From Bacteroidota bacterium (GTDB taxonomy: Bacteria; Bacteroidota; Bacteroidia; Chitinophagales; Chitinophagaceae), in NCBI GenBank assembly GCA_018268085.1, contig JAFDXE010000001.1, positions 1 through 64,000 on the forward strand: 64,000 nucleotides of DNA. Direction: 5' to 3'. Both the position numbers and the translations under genes were made by a program. The notes under the pieces are model-generated. The model searched no databases. It was not told the origin of the DNA and saw only the letters and a program-made list of their open reading frames with translations. Of the stretch, positions 11,001-18,649 are shown piece by piece (the first letter of the stretch is position 1; every line of letters begins with the position of its first letter).

Positions 11001-11702
11001 GGCGCTTATACTTACAATATCGGAACTGGTGCTTTCCAGGCAGGCAGCAGCTTTGCAGGTATCGCAGCGGGAACTTATACGGTTACTGTAAAAGATGCCA
11101 GGGGTTGTACCGGAACAGCGAACATTACCATTTCGCAACCTTCGCCGGTATTTACCACGGTATTGGTAAGTAAAACAAATGTAACCTGTAGTGGTGCCAA
11201 TAACGGTACAATTAAAGTTGCCGGAAACTTTGGAGTTGCCCCATATAAGTTTAAGAAAAATACGGGAGCATATTCAACAGCTACAACATTTACGAATCTT
11301 TCCCCGGGAACCTACACCATTACGGGTAAAGATGCGAATGGAACTACATCCGCTATTTCTGTAACCATTGCCAATAGTACGGCAGCCTGTAAGATGGCGG
11401 GTAAAAGCAATGAAAATACCGCTGAAGCTGTAAATAATTTGGCAGCAGAAGAAATAATCGGCTGGGATGCTATGGCTTTTCCAAATCCATCATCCAATCA
11501 TTTTACCATAGCAACAAGATCAGCTACAACAGAACCTGTTCATATAATTGTTATGAATGTGAACGGTCAGAAAGTATTTGAAACCAATACGATTTCCAAT
11601 AAATCGATCAGCTTTGGAGAACAATTACAAACAGGCGTTTATTTTGTAAAAGTTGTACAGGCAGATAAAATTAAAACACTGCGTTTGATCAAAACAAGGT
11701 AA
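8001..11702 (+). CDS. Large T9SS-exported beta-helix protein with four SprB-like doublets
   Basis: The frame opens at 7950, but ATG at 8001 is chosen since it starts a signal peptide (MKFSLLLSLILMAGVANA) and has the same AAAACC-ATG context as the gene at 2970. The product is 1233 residues: beta-helix at about 20-470, four A-B doublets (about 474-1047), one final module, and a T9SS type A sorting domain at about 1155-1233 (AFPNPSSNHF to the C-terminus). It is less like its neighbours than 2970 and 12528 are to each other, but keeps DDYGANAVTI, DFGWNGGACEMY and SEFGGQ. It is predicted to sit on the cell surface. Only a terminator-and-leader gap separates it from its paralogs, so it is probably transcribed alone. 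The function is unknown. Confidence 0.87.
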   Translation: MKFSLLLSLILMAGVANATNYYVSSAGSDSNNGTSASTPWKSMSKIQSICNNGTVKAGDSILFKRGEIFTGSILMASIWGYSANSGTAAKPIVFGAYGTGVKPVMQYPQGGTTTVTQRVVLWFVAVNYIVVDGLNFTDLVDTTNDKVSVANCGYAIYLGIPDEANTNYCTIKNIDVSLCGMGVAVTGDFNTITNSTLTNFKNLINTNNGGVDDYGANAVTIIGSDNTISNNYISGAWAYSSDFGWNGGACEMYNNCNRNKIMYNTIVDCDGVSEFGGQGGTVANDNLFAYNKIINSGQLTWVNTSGTFAMQASNIQYFNNVVVENDQSRFSGPNVGAGNTHPLAHYPQSELYGFSGSPNATTVFNLKNNIYILSTGMDVTRSSYATKTIHEDNIFQLSNNSVTNFTLHSTELSVTGGVLSNTSNADPLTWNYAPATNSPAIDFGQNVGLTRDFIGNAVPSVPNAGILETVTSGSSTLLASSSAGSINCNGGTTTVTVTATGGTAPYTGTGTFTVSAGTYNYSVTDAAGTVTSTSITITQPSAIAVNATAGTIATFGGTTSITVNATGGTSPYTNSLNSGTYQSTSTFSGVAAGTHVVTVKDSKGCTATQTLTITQPGIASPFTTAVTAGVIVCNGGTATVTVTASGGTAPYTGTGSFTVTAGTYSYTVTDAAGASSTKSVTITQPTAINITSTVGTITIYGGTTSVMANASGGTPTFTFKLDNGSYQSSGTFTSVAAGTHTITARDKNGCTATKTITITQPAALIASATSTVINCNGGSSTVTVSATGGTTPYTGTGTFSVTAGAYSYTVTDAAGATTTASITVTQPTLITATVNAPGVYSSTSVTTATVTASGGTPGYTYSLDNGTFKTSATFSSVTVGNHSVRVKDAKGCIISQAFTVQLLSVTPLSVTATPGFIQCNGGTTTVTVTASGGIPPYSGTGVFTAGAGSNSYIVTDAAGTSVTKTIVIVQPKVITVTASAGVIASYGGTTTVSVTATGGTGAYTYNIGTGAFQAGSSFAGIAAGTYTVTVKDARGCTGTANITISQPSPVFTTVLVSKTNVTCSGANNGTIKVAGNFGVAPYKFKKNTGAYSTATTFTNLSPGTYTITGKDANGTTSAISVTIANSTAACKMAGKSNENTAEAVNNLAAEEIIGWDAMAFPNPSSNHFTIATRSATTEPVHIIVMNVNGQKVFETNTISNKSISFGEQLQTGVYFVKVVQADKIKTLRLIKTR
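9420..11141 (+). repeat. Coding repeat array: four A-B doublets
   Basis: Eight modules alternate in the same A-B pattern as the array at 4419, with a doublet length near 430 bp. Type A modules keep the N-terminal CNGG. Type B modules keep the C-terminal cysteine (KGC or RGC). The third B module is unusual: its start (VYSSTSVTTATV) has lost the YGGTTT word and its end (TVQLL) has lost the TQP linker. Confidence 0.83.
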
Positions 11703-12527
11703 TCATCCATCGTCATATTTTTTAGTCCTGCAAAGTGAATGGAGTTGTGTAAAAGCAACTCCATTTTTTAATTGCCTGATGCAACGATTAACCAATAGGG
11801 CGGTAAGATGATATAAGCCCCTGCGCCCATTATTGATTCTCGGCCAAAAAATAATCGTTCATCCATTTAATCCATTCCATCCACATTCCTAATCTATACA
11901 TCATCAATAAAATTCATCCATGCAAAACGGATTCTGCCTGGATATTCTATTCAGGCTATCCATTGTTGTGAATATGTGGATAATCATTTTTGAGGTTAAC
12001 ATTCCCTTCACTTTATAATTTTTTATCTATGAAGATTTGTTCTCAAAACTTCGTCAATACGCCATACTCATTTACAAAAAAGGCAATTTGTAATATATCT
12101 ATTACATAAAATCAACAAAAGAAATGACAAAAACTAATTTTTACATAACAGAAATTTGCTCCCGTAATAAAAACAATTCATTAACCACAGAAAAAAATCT
12201 ACGCAAACTGAATGCCTCTGATTGTAAGACGAAACAAAAAGACCGGTTCAGTTATTTTAACCAGTATGAAAAACGAGTAATCAAATATCCGGATGAAAAG
12301 CGGACCTGGTGATATGCTTCATATCCAATATATCTAAACAACTACCCTCATACACACCTACAGCACTTCTTAGATATATTTCCACTTTCATGTTTTTTAT
12401 CAATCTGTTTCCATCGTTGTAAAACGACGATTTGCAGTACTGTGTCTGGTTACTGAAAGCACAAAATGTGCTAACGGTACACCTATGCGAAGATTTAAAA
12501 TTTCATAACCTATCAAACCAAAAGAAC
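11703..12527 (+). other. Intergenic region, 825 bp
   Basis: After the terminator at 11738-11769 there is no convincing gene. A stretch near 11870 (CATCCATTTAATCCATTCC) resembles the low-complexity fragments often found between Bacteroidota genes. A 62-codon open frame at 12124-12312 has no recognisable family, signal or spacing and I do not call it. The last 100 bp is the leader of the gene at 12528. Confidence 0.5.
11738..11769 (+). terminator. Intrinsic terminator
   Basis: ATGGAGTTG pairs perfectly with CAACTCCAT across an eight-base loop and is followed by a T run. It lies 36 bp after the stop of the 1233-residue protein gene. Confidence 0.88.
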
Positions 12528-15500
12528 ATGAGATTTACATTTTTCCTCTTAATGCTTCTCTGTACCGGGATAGCCAATGCAACCGATTATTACGTTTCGG
12601 CATCCGGAAGTGATTCCAACAACGGTACCTCTCAAACCACTCCCTGGAAAACAATTACAAAAGTTGAATCTGTGTGTAACTCAGGACTTATTGGTCCGGG
12701 CGACAGAATATTATTCAAATGCGGTGATCAGTTTACCGGCAAAGCGGTGATTGCTAGTGTTTGGGGGAAAAATGCTAAATCAGGAACAGCCAGCAACCCG
12801 ATAACGCTGGGTTCTTATGGAACAGGTGCTAAACCAACATTCCTTTATCCAACAGGAGGATCAACTGCAGCGGAGAGCAGGGTATTATTCTGGTTTGCCG
12901 GCCTGGATTACTGGGTAGTTGATGGATTGAATTTTACCGATCTCGATCAGACAAACAATAAAGTTACACCAGCTAACCTGGGTATCCCTTTGTATCTCGG
13001 AACCAGCGGAGAAGCATATTGCAACCGTTGGCTTATTCAGAACGTAGACATCTCTCTTTGCGGAATGGGAATTGTGCTGGTAGGCGATTATAACACCGTT
13101 CAGAAATGTAACCTCACCAACTTCAAAAATCTGAAAAGCACACCCAATACCGGTGGCAACAGCGCTTATGAAGATTATGGCGCCAATCCTTTTACCATTC
13201 TTGATGGGAATTACAATACCATTAAAAATAACTATGTAAGTGGTGGTTGGGCTGAGTCGTTAGACTTTGGTTTTAATGGTGGCTTTTGTGAAATGTTTGG
13301 AAGTTGCAGCAACAATTCGTTTATGTACAATACCATTATTGACTGTAACGGATTATCTGAATTTGGTGCAAATGGCGCAACAGCCAATTCGGTTAATAAC
13401 CTGTATGCGTATAATAAACTTATTGATAATGGCGCTATGTTCTATTGCAATATCAGCGGACCGTTTGCCTGCCAGGTAGGAAATGTGATGTTCTACAATA
13501 ATACAGTGGTAGAAACAAACAACAGCCGTTTTGCCCAGGGCAGCGCTAATGCCGGAGCCGGTGTAACGAGTGCAGAAGCGATCAGTCATATCAATCTCGA
13601 CAGCTACATGTTCCTGTACAATGGAACACCAACGGCATCTACAGTTTATGCACTTAAGAATAATATCTTTCACGTTGCCAACCCGCTTAAAATATGTAAG
13701 TCGGGCGAATCCCGTTTAACACACGATTACGAAGTATTTAAATTAAGCGGTGGAAGCAGTTTCCCGCTTACATTAAATGCACATGAAGTAAGTACTACGG
13801 CAGCCGTATTTGTAAACACTGCTGCAGCCAGTGCCACGGCCTGGGATCTGAATCCTTTATCCGGATCAGTAGCCATCGACAGGGGAACCAGTGTAGGCAT
13901 CAATACAGATTTCATCGGTAACCCGGTGCCATCTATTCCCAATGCTGGGATTTATGAAAATGCAACCGGTGCGGTGATGTCGGCTACTTCAACTGCAGGT
14001 ACGATTGATTGTAACGGCGGAACCACAACCGTTACCGTGAGTGCCAGTGGAGGAACTGCACCCTATACAGGAACCGGTACATTTACCGTAAGCGCAGGAA
14101 CGTATAATTATACCATTACAGATGCGGTGGGCAATTCAACTACCACCAGTGTGATTGTTTCCCAGCCCAGCGCTGTAACCGCAACGCTTGCTGCAGGTAC
14201 AATTGCTACCTATGGAGGATCGACTACATTAACGGTAACGGCTACAGGCGGAACACCTACTTATACGTATAAACTCAACAGCGGCACTTACCAGTCGTCC
14301 AATACATTCAGCAATGTAACTTCCGGTAACCATACGGTAACCATCAGGGATGCCAATGGTTGTGCGATTACAAAAACCATTACCATTACGCAACCGGCAG
14401 CTAACCCCATCACAGTTACCAATACAGTAGGAGGTACGATCAGTTGTAACGGCGGAACAACAACAGTTACGGTAAGTGCAACAGGCGGAACAACACCGTA
14501 CACCGGAACCGGTACTTTTACAGTAACTGCAGGAACATATACATATACGGTAACCGATGCCGCTGGATCAACTGGCAGTACAACAGTTACCATTACACAA
14601 CCAACAGCCCTCAGCCTCACCGTTACCCCCGGAACCATAACCACCAATGGCGGCACTACATCTATCAGTTGCAGCGCCAGCGGCGGAACACCTTCCTATA
14701 CCTACAGTTTGAATAACGGAACATACCAAACGAGTAGCACATTTACGAATGTATCTGCAGGTACGTACACTATTACGCTTAAGGATAAAAACAATTGTAC
14801 AACAACCAAAACTATAACTATAACACAGCCTGCTGGCGCAACGCTTGCTGCTACTGCAACCGCAGGAACGATAAGCTGTAACGGAGGTAGTACAACCGTA
14901 ACCGTTAGTGCAACGGGCGGAACAGCGCCTTACAGCGGCACAGGAAGTTTCTCGGTAAATGCAGGTACTTATACATATACCGTAACCGATGCTACAGGCG
15001 CAACTGCAAGTACTACAACAACTGTTACTCAGCCAACGGCAATCGCTGTAACCATTGCTGCCGGAACTGTTAACGGTGCAAATGGTACAACCACAGCAAC
15101 CATTACTGCAACGGGTGGAACACCTGGCTATACTTATAGTATTGATGGAGGTTCTTATCAGTCATCAAACGTGTTTACCGGTGTAACTGCGGGCAACCAC
15201 AGCATTATAGTAAGAGATGGAAAAGCCTGTTCGGTTACAAAAACGTTTACAGTATTGCAGAATAATGTTTCACCCCTTGTAATTACTTCGGTTGCCACAA
15301 CCATCAGTTGCTACGGAAGTACGGCTACCATTACGATCAGTGCAACAGGAGGAGTAGCACCTTATACAGGCACGGGTAATTTCACCGTAAATGCAGGAAC
15401 GTACACCTACACTGTTTCAGATGCTGCAGGCACATCCGGTACAACAAGCATTACCGTAACGCAACCAACTGCTATTGTAACTTCAGCAAGTGCCGGTACC

Positions 15501-16256
15501 ATTACCGTTAATGGGGGTACAACTACCGTAACTGCAGGTGCATCTGGAGGCACAGCGCCATTTACCTATAATATTGATGGCGGATCTTACCAGTCATCTG
15601 CTACATTCTCCGGTATTGTGGCGGGCACACATACAGTTACTGCAAAAGACTCGAGAGGATGTACTGCAACTAAAACAATAACCATTACACAACCGGCTTC
15701 AACGGCTGCATTTAAACTGATATTGGTTTCTAAAACAAATGAAACCTGCAGGAATAAAAAGAATGGTACCATAAAGGTGCAGGGGACGGGCGGAACAGCA
15801 CCTTATCAATACCGCATAAACTTTGGTGCGTACAGTTCCAATAATTATTTCACTGGCTTGCGTCCGGGTTTATATGTAATAACAGGTAAATCGGCAACGG
15901 GTGCTACCTCTACCATTTATGTATTCATTTCAGGCAGCAATTCAATCTGCAAAACAGGTAAAGAAGAAAATGAAAACCTTGAAATGACAGAACCGAGAAA
16001 AGCAGCATCAGGAAATCTTAAAGTGAATGTATATCCGAATCCTTCACCGTCTACATTTACGGTTCGTATTGAAGATGGTTCAAAAGAGGATGCATACATC
16101 ATAGTAAGCAATATCAACGGGCAAAAAATGTTTGAAGGAAGATCTAAAACTTTCAGCAGTTTGTCGTTCGGCAGTAATTTCCCATCAGGTGTGTATGTTG
16201 TAAAAGTGATCCAGGGAAAAACGGTACAAACAATAAAAGTTATCAAAGGAAGTTAA
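12528..16256 (+). CDS. Large T9SS-exported beta-helix protein with four SprB-like doublets (close paralog of 2970)
   Basis: The frame opens at 12432, but ATG at 12528 starts the signal peptide (MRFTFFLLMLLCTGIANA) and matches the starts of the paralogs. The product is 1242 residues: beta-helix at about 19-480, four A-B doublets (481-1056), one last module, and a T9SS type A domain at about 1166-1242 (VYPNPSPSTF onward). The beta-helix part is nearly the same protein as in the gene at 2970, yet the DNA differs at many third codon positions, which points to purifying selection after an older duplication rather than a recent copy. The doublet number differs (four against six). It is predicted to be a surface-attached adhesin or glycan-binding protein; activity is unknown. 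Confidence 0.88.
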   Translation: MRFTFFLLMLLCTGIANATDYYVSASGSDSNNGTSQTTPWKTITKVESVCNSGLIGPGDRILFKCGDQFTGKAVIASVWGKNAKSGTASNPITLGSYGTGAKPTFLYPTGGSTAAESRVLFWFAGLDYWVVDGLNFTDLDQTNNKVTPANLGIPLYLGTSGEAYCNRWLIQNVDISLCGMGIVLVGDYNTVQKCNLTNFKNLKSTPNTGGNSAYEDYGANPFTILDGNYNTIKNNYVSGGWAESLDFGFNGGFCEMFGSCSNNSFMYNTIIDCNGLSEFGANGATANSVNNLYAYNKLIDNGAMFYCNISGPFACQVGNVMFYNNTVVETNNSRFAQGSANAGAGVTSAEAISHINLDSYMFLYNGTPTASTVYALKNNIFHVANPLKICKSGESRLTHDYEVFKLSGGSSFPLTLNAHEVSTTAAVFVNTAAASATAWDLNPLSGSVAIDRGTSVGINTDFIGNPVPSIPNAGIYENATGAVMSATSTAGTIDCNGGTTTVTVSASGGTAPYTGTGTFTVSAGTYNYTITDAVGNSTTTSVIVSQPSAVTATLAAGTIATYGGSTTLTVTATGGTPTYTYKLNSGTYQSSNTFSNVTSGNHTVTIRDANGCAITKTITITQPAANPITVTNTVGGTISCNGGTTTVTVSATGGTTPYTGTGTFTVTAGTYTYTVTDAAGSTGSTTVTITQPTALSLTVTPGTITTNGGTTSISCSASGGTPSYTYSLNNGTYQTSSTFTNVSAGTYTITLKDKNNCTTTKTITITQPAGATLAATATAGTISCNGGSTTVTVSATGGTAPYSGTGSFSVNAGTYTYTVTDATGATASTTTTVTQPTAIAVTIAAGTVNGANGTTTATITATGGTPGYTYSIDGGSYQSSNVFTGVTAGNHSIIVRDGKACSVTKTFTVLQNNVSPLVITSVATTISCYGSTATITISATGGVAPYTGTGNFTVNAGTYTYTVSDAAGTSGTTSITVTQPTAIVTSASAGTITVNGGTTTVTAGASGGTAPFTYNIDGGSYQSSATFSGIVAGTHTVTAKDSRGCTATKTITITQPASTAAFKLILVSKTNETCRNKKNGTIKVQGTGGTAPYQYRINFGAYSSNNYFTGLRPGLYVITGKSATGATSTIYVFISGSNSICKTGKEENENLEMTEPRKAASGNLKVNVYPNPSPSTFTVRIEDGSKEDAYIIVSNINGQKMFEGRSKTFSSLSFGSNFPSGVYVVKVIQGKTVQTIKVIKGS
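13968..15695 (+). repeat. Coding repeat array: four A-B doublets
   Basis: Eight modules in strict A-B alternation span 1728 bp, a doublet period of 432 bp as in the array at 4419. Each A module has one N-terminal cysteine (CNGG or CYGS) and each B module one C-terminal cysteine. The second B module has one extra cysteine (SISCSASGG). Confidence 0.83.
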
Positions 16257-16578
16257 TCGAAAAGATCAGCGTTTTGATTTGGTTGATCCCGGTTGTGTGT
16301 AAACAGCCGGGATTTTTTTATAGTGAAAGAAGCGGAACACGGATTTGATGGATTGAACGGATGAACAGGCCAGGTTGACAGAAGATGCAAAAATGTACCA
16401 TGTAATTCGCAAATAATTCTCACATCTTCACATCAACGCATCAGCTAATCAATAGCCTGCAGCGCAAATTAAAATTCCCGGCTTTATCCTTATATCTGCG
16501 TTATCTGCGTTCCTAAAAAATCCCTGTTAAACTACTTTCATCTTATCGTAAATTGCAACCCATCGAAATTACTACATC
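16257..16578 (+). other. Intergenic region, 322 bp
   Basis: It contains the terminator at 16285-16319. Fragments such as GGATTTGATGGATTGAACGG and TATCTGCGTTATCTGCG resemble degenerate dispersed intergenic repeats of Bacteroidota. The last part is leader for the gene at 16579. No coding region is apparent. Confidence 0.5.
16285..16319 (+). terminator. Intrinsic terminator
   Basis: ATCCCGGTTGT pairs with ACAGCCGGGAT (11 bp, one G-T pair) and is followed by seven T residues. It lies 28 bp after the stop of the 1242-residue protein gene. Confidence 0.88.
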
Positions 16579-17853
16579 ATGAAGCTGTTTACTCTTATCC
16601 TGTTTACACTTTTCAGCACTTGTGTGTTTGCCACGAACTATTACATCAGCAGCACGGGCAGCAATAACAACGACGGTTTATCTCCGGCAAAACCGTGGCA
16701 AACGCTTTCAAAACTTGAAGCGGTAGCCGCCAGCGCAGCCATTAAAAGCGGCGACAGTATTTTGTTTAAAAGAGGCGATACATTTACCGGTACCATTAAA
16801 TGGACCACTGTAGACGGCGTTGCCTTTCAAACAGGATTTGCCAATCATCCCATTGTATTTTCAGCTTATGGAACAGGAGAGAAGCCTGTGTTTCTTTTTC
16901 CCAGGGATAACAACGCAAAAGCAGAAGACCGCATCCTGATGTGGTTTATCGGGGTGGATTATGTGATCATCGACGGACTGAAATTTACAGACGATGATAC
17001 CAGCAACGATAAAAAAACGCCTGCGAATTGCGGAGTTCCCCTTTATTTCGGCGCTATGGATATTGCAAAATCAAATCACTGCACGGTAAAAAACGTTGAC
17101 ATTTCTTTATGCGGAATGGGCGTTGTGTTTATAGGCGATTTCAATACTGTAACAAATTCAACCCTTACAAAATTCAAGAATTTAAAAAGCACACCCAACA
17201 CCGGTGGCGCTACCGCTTATGAAGACTATGGCGCTAACGCAGTTACCATCACCGGCAACGACAATGAAGTTTCATACAATTATATCAGCGATGCCTGGGC
17301 AGAAAGTCTTGATTTCGGCTGGAACGGCGGCGCTATTGAAATGTACAATACCTGCAAAAGAAATAAGATCATTCACAACACAATTGTTGATTGTGGCGGA
17401 GTGGCGGAATTCGGCGGGCAGGAAAAAAACGGTGAAGCATCCGATAACCTCTTTGCCTACAACATGATTACGAATTGCGGTACATTAACGTATTGCAACC
17501 TGTCGGGCGCCTTTACCATCAATGTTTCCAATGTGCAATACATGAATAATAACATCACAGAAAACAACAAAAGCAGGTTTTCCGGTCCGGGCACAGGAAA
17601 CGGAATAAACACTCCGGGCCCGAAAGAATTGATTAAACCGGATAAAGAATTGTTTGCTTATAACGGTGATGCAAAAGCGAAAACAGTATTTAACATACAG
17701 GATAATATTTTTAACCTGAGTACGGGTATTGCCGTGGCAAGGAAATCCAACGACACGAATAAGTATGTGCACGAGCATAATGTTTACAAATTATCGGGCG
17801 GCAGTGAAACGAATTTTGAACTGAATTTTTCAGAAAGACTGACCAACAAATAA
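16579..17853 (+). CDS. Secreted beta-helix protein, short paralog 2 (C-terminally truncated form)
   Basis: The 424-residue product has a signal peptide (MKLFTLILFTLFSTCVFA) and aligns over its whole length with the beta-helix region of the large paralogs: NYYISSTGSNNNDG, KSGDSILFKRGD, AYEDYGANAVTI, DFGWNGGAIEMY and AEFGGQ. It stops at NFELNFSERLTNK. At that point the paralogs continue for about 60 residues of helix and linker and then into the repeats, so this protein lacks the last coil, all modules and the T9SS sorting domain. It could be a working periplasmic version or a gene cut short. The frame is intact and codon use looks normal, which favours function. It is followed after 45 bp by the DUF2200 gene. 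Confidence 0.8.
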   Translation: MKLFTLILFTLFSTCVFATNYYISSTGSNNNDGLSPAKPWQTLSKLEAVAASAAIKSGDSILFKRGDTFTGTIKWTTVDGVAFQTGFANHPIVFSAYGTGEKPVFLFPRDNNAKAEDRILMWFIGVDYVIIDGLKFTDDDTSNDKKTPANCGVPLYFGAMDIAKSNHCTVKNVDISLCGMGVVFIGDFNTVTNSTLTKFKNLKSTPNTGGATAYEDYGANAVTITGNDNEVSYNYISDAWAESLDFGWNGGAIEMYNTCKRNKIIHNTIVDCGGVAEFGGQEKNGEASDNLFAYNMITNCGTLTYCNLSGAFTINVSNVQYMNNNITENNKSRFSGPGTGNGINTPGPKELIKPDKELFAYNGDAKAKTVFNIQDNIFNLSTGIAVARKSNDTNKYVHEHNVYKLSGGSETNFELNFSERLTNK

Positions 17854-17898
17854 ATTGTTTGTTCTTCTTATTATACTGTGTAACTAAACCATTTTACA

Positions 17899-18249
17899 AT
17901 GGAAAATACGAGAATATTTAAAATGACATTTGCCGGTGTTTACCCGCACTATGTTTTGAAGGCAGAGAAGAAGGGCAGAACAAAAGAAGAGGTTAACCGC
18001 ATTATCTGCTGGCTTACGGGGTACAGCCCGGAATCGCTTCAACAACAAATAGAAAAAAAGTCAACCCTGGAATCTTTTTTTGCAGAAGCACCATTGTTCC
18101 ATCCAAATGCCTCTAAAATCACAGGGGTTATTTGCGGATACCGGGTTGAGGAAATCAAAGACCCGCTCATGCAAAAAATACGATATCTCGATAAACTCAT
18201 TGATGAACTGGCCAAAGGAAAGGCCATGGAAAAGATTTTACGAAGTTGA
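17899..18249 (+). CDS. DUF2200 family protein
   Basis: The 116-residue cytoplasmic protein matches my memory of the DUF2200 family over its entire length: [20 protein letters not shown] near the start, [12 protein letters not shown], then [39 protein letters not shown] and the end KAMEKILR. The function of the family is not known to me. There is no signal peptide. It lies 45 bp after the truncated beta-helix gene, so it may be read from the same promoter. Its neighbours give no hint of its job. Confidence 0.9.
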   Translation: MENTRIFKMTFAGVYPHYVLKAEKKGRTKEEVNRIICWLTGYSPESLQQQIEKKSTLESFFAEAPLFHPNASKITGVICGYRVEEIKDPLMQKIRYLDKLIDELAKGKAMEKILRS

Positions 18250-18352
18250 ACGGGTTTAAATAGTTAAAGACTTATTTTATTAATATCGAAGGAAAAAACG
18301 TACCTTTCTTCAGCTACTGCTCCTTTTTCTTTAATTCGTAAATACTGTTCAT

Positions 18353-18628
18353 ATGAAACGACGAATCTGCCTGTTACCAATATTGCTTCTAGTGAATGAT
18401 CCTGTTAAAGCTCAATATATAACTGTTCCTTCTAACGAACTCAGACATTTCCCGAAAGTTTAATTTCGAGCTGCATTTTATACAAACGAATAATAGATAT
18501 AATCGTCTTGTTGTTGTTGATAAAGAAAAAAAAATAATGTCTTAATAATATTGAGTGATTTACTGGACTTCGAAAATATTCCGGAATTTAACCCAACCCT
18601 TAGAGTAATAGCAACAGTTATTAATTAA
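18353..18628 (+). pseudogene. Degenerate LRR-protein gene fragment
   Basis: From ATG at 18353 the frame reads a weak signal peptide ending KAQYITVPSNELRHF, which lines up with AQYVSIPDNEFRQF at the start of the intact LRR protein at 18650. It meets TAA shortly after. Reading through that stop gives FRAAFYTNE, which aligns with FPSAFDVNE with the stop at the position of an arginine. After frame changes, the last part reads LLDFENIPEFNPTLRVIATV, which resembles the first LRR unit (YIPALPNTLQELI). It is therefore a decayed and shortened paralog of the next gene, carrying at least one in-frame stop and frameshifts. Confidence 0.65.
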
Positions 18629-18649
18629 TCCAATATATAAATACCCGCC

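Noticed and set aside
12124..12312. A 62-codon open frame in the large gap before the third big beta-helix gene
   Set aside because: No signal peptide, no family resemblance, lysine- and asparagine-rich content as expected from AT-rich noncoding DNA, and no operon context.
4419..15695. Repeat arrays considered as CRISPR-like or noncoding repeats
   Set aside because: The units are long, in frame and diverged at third codon positions, and encode Ig-like modules; no short identical repeats with unique spacers occur.
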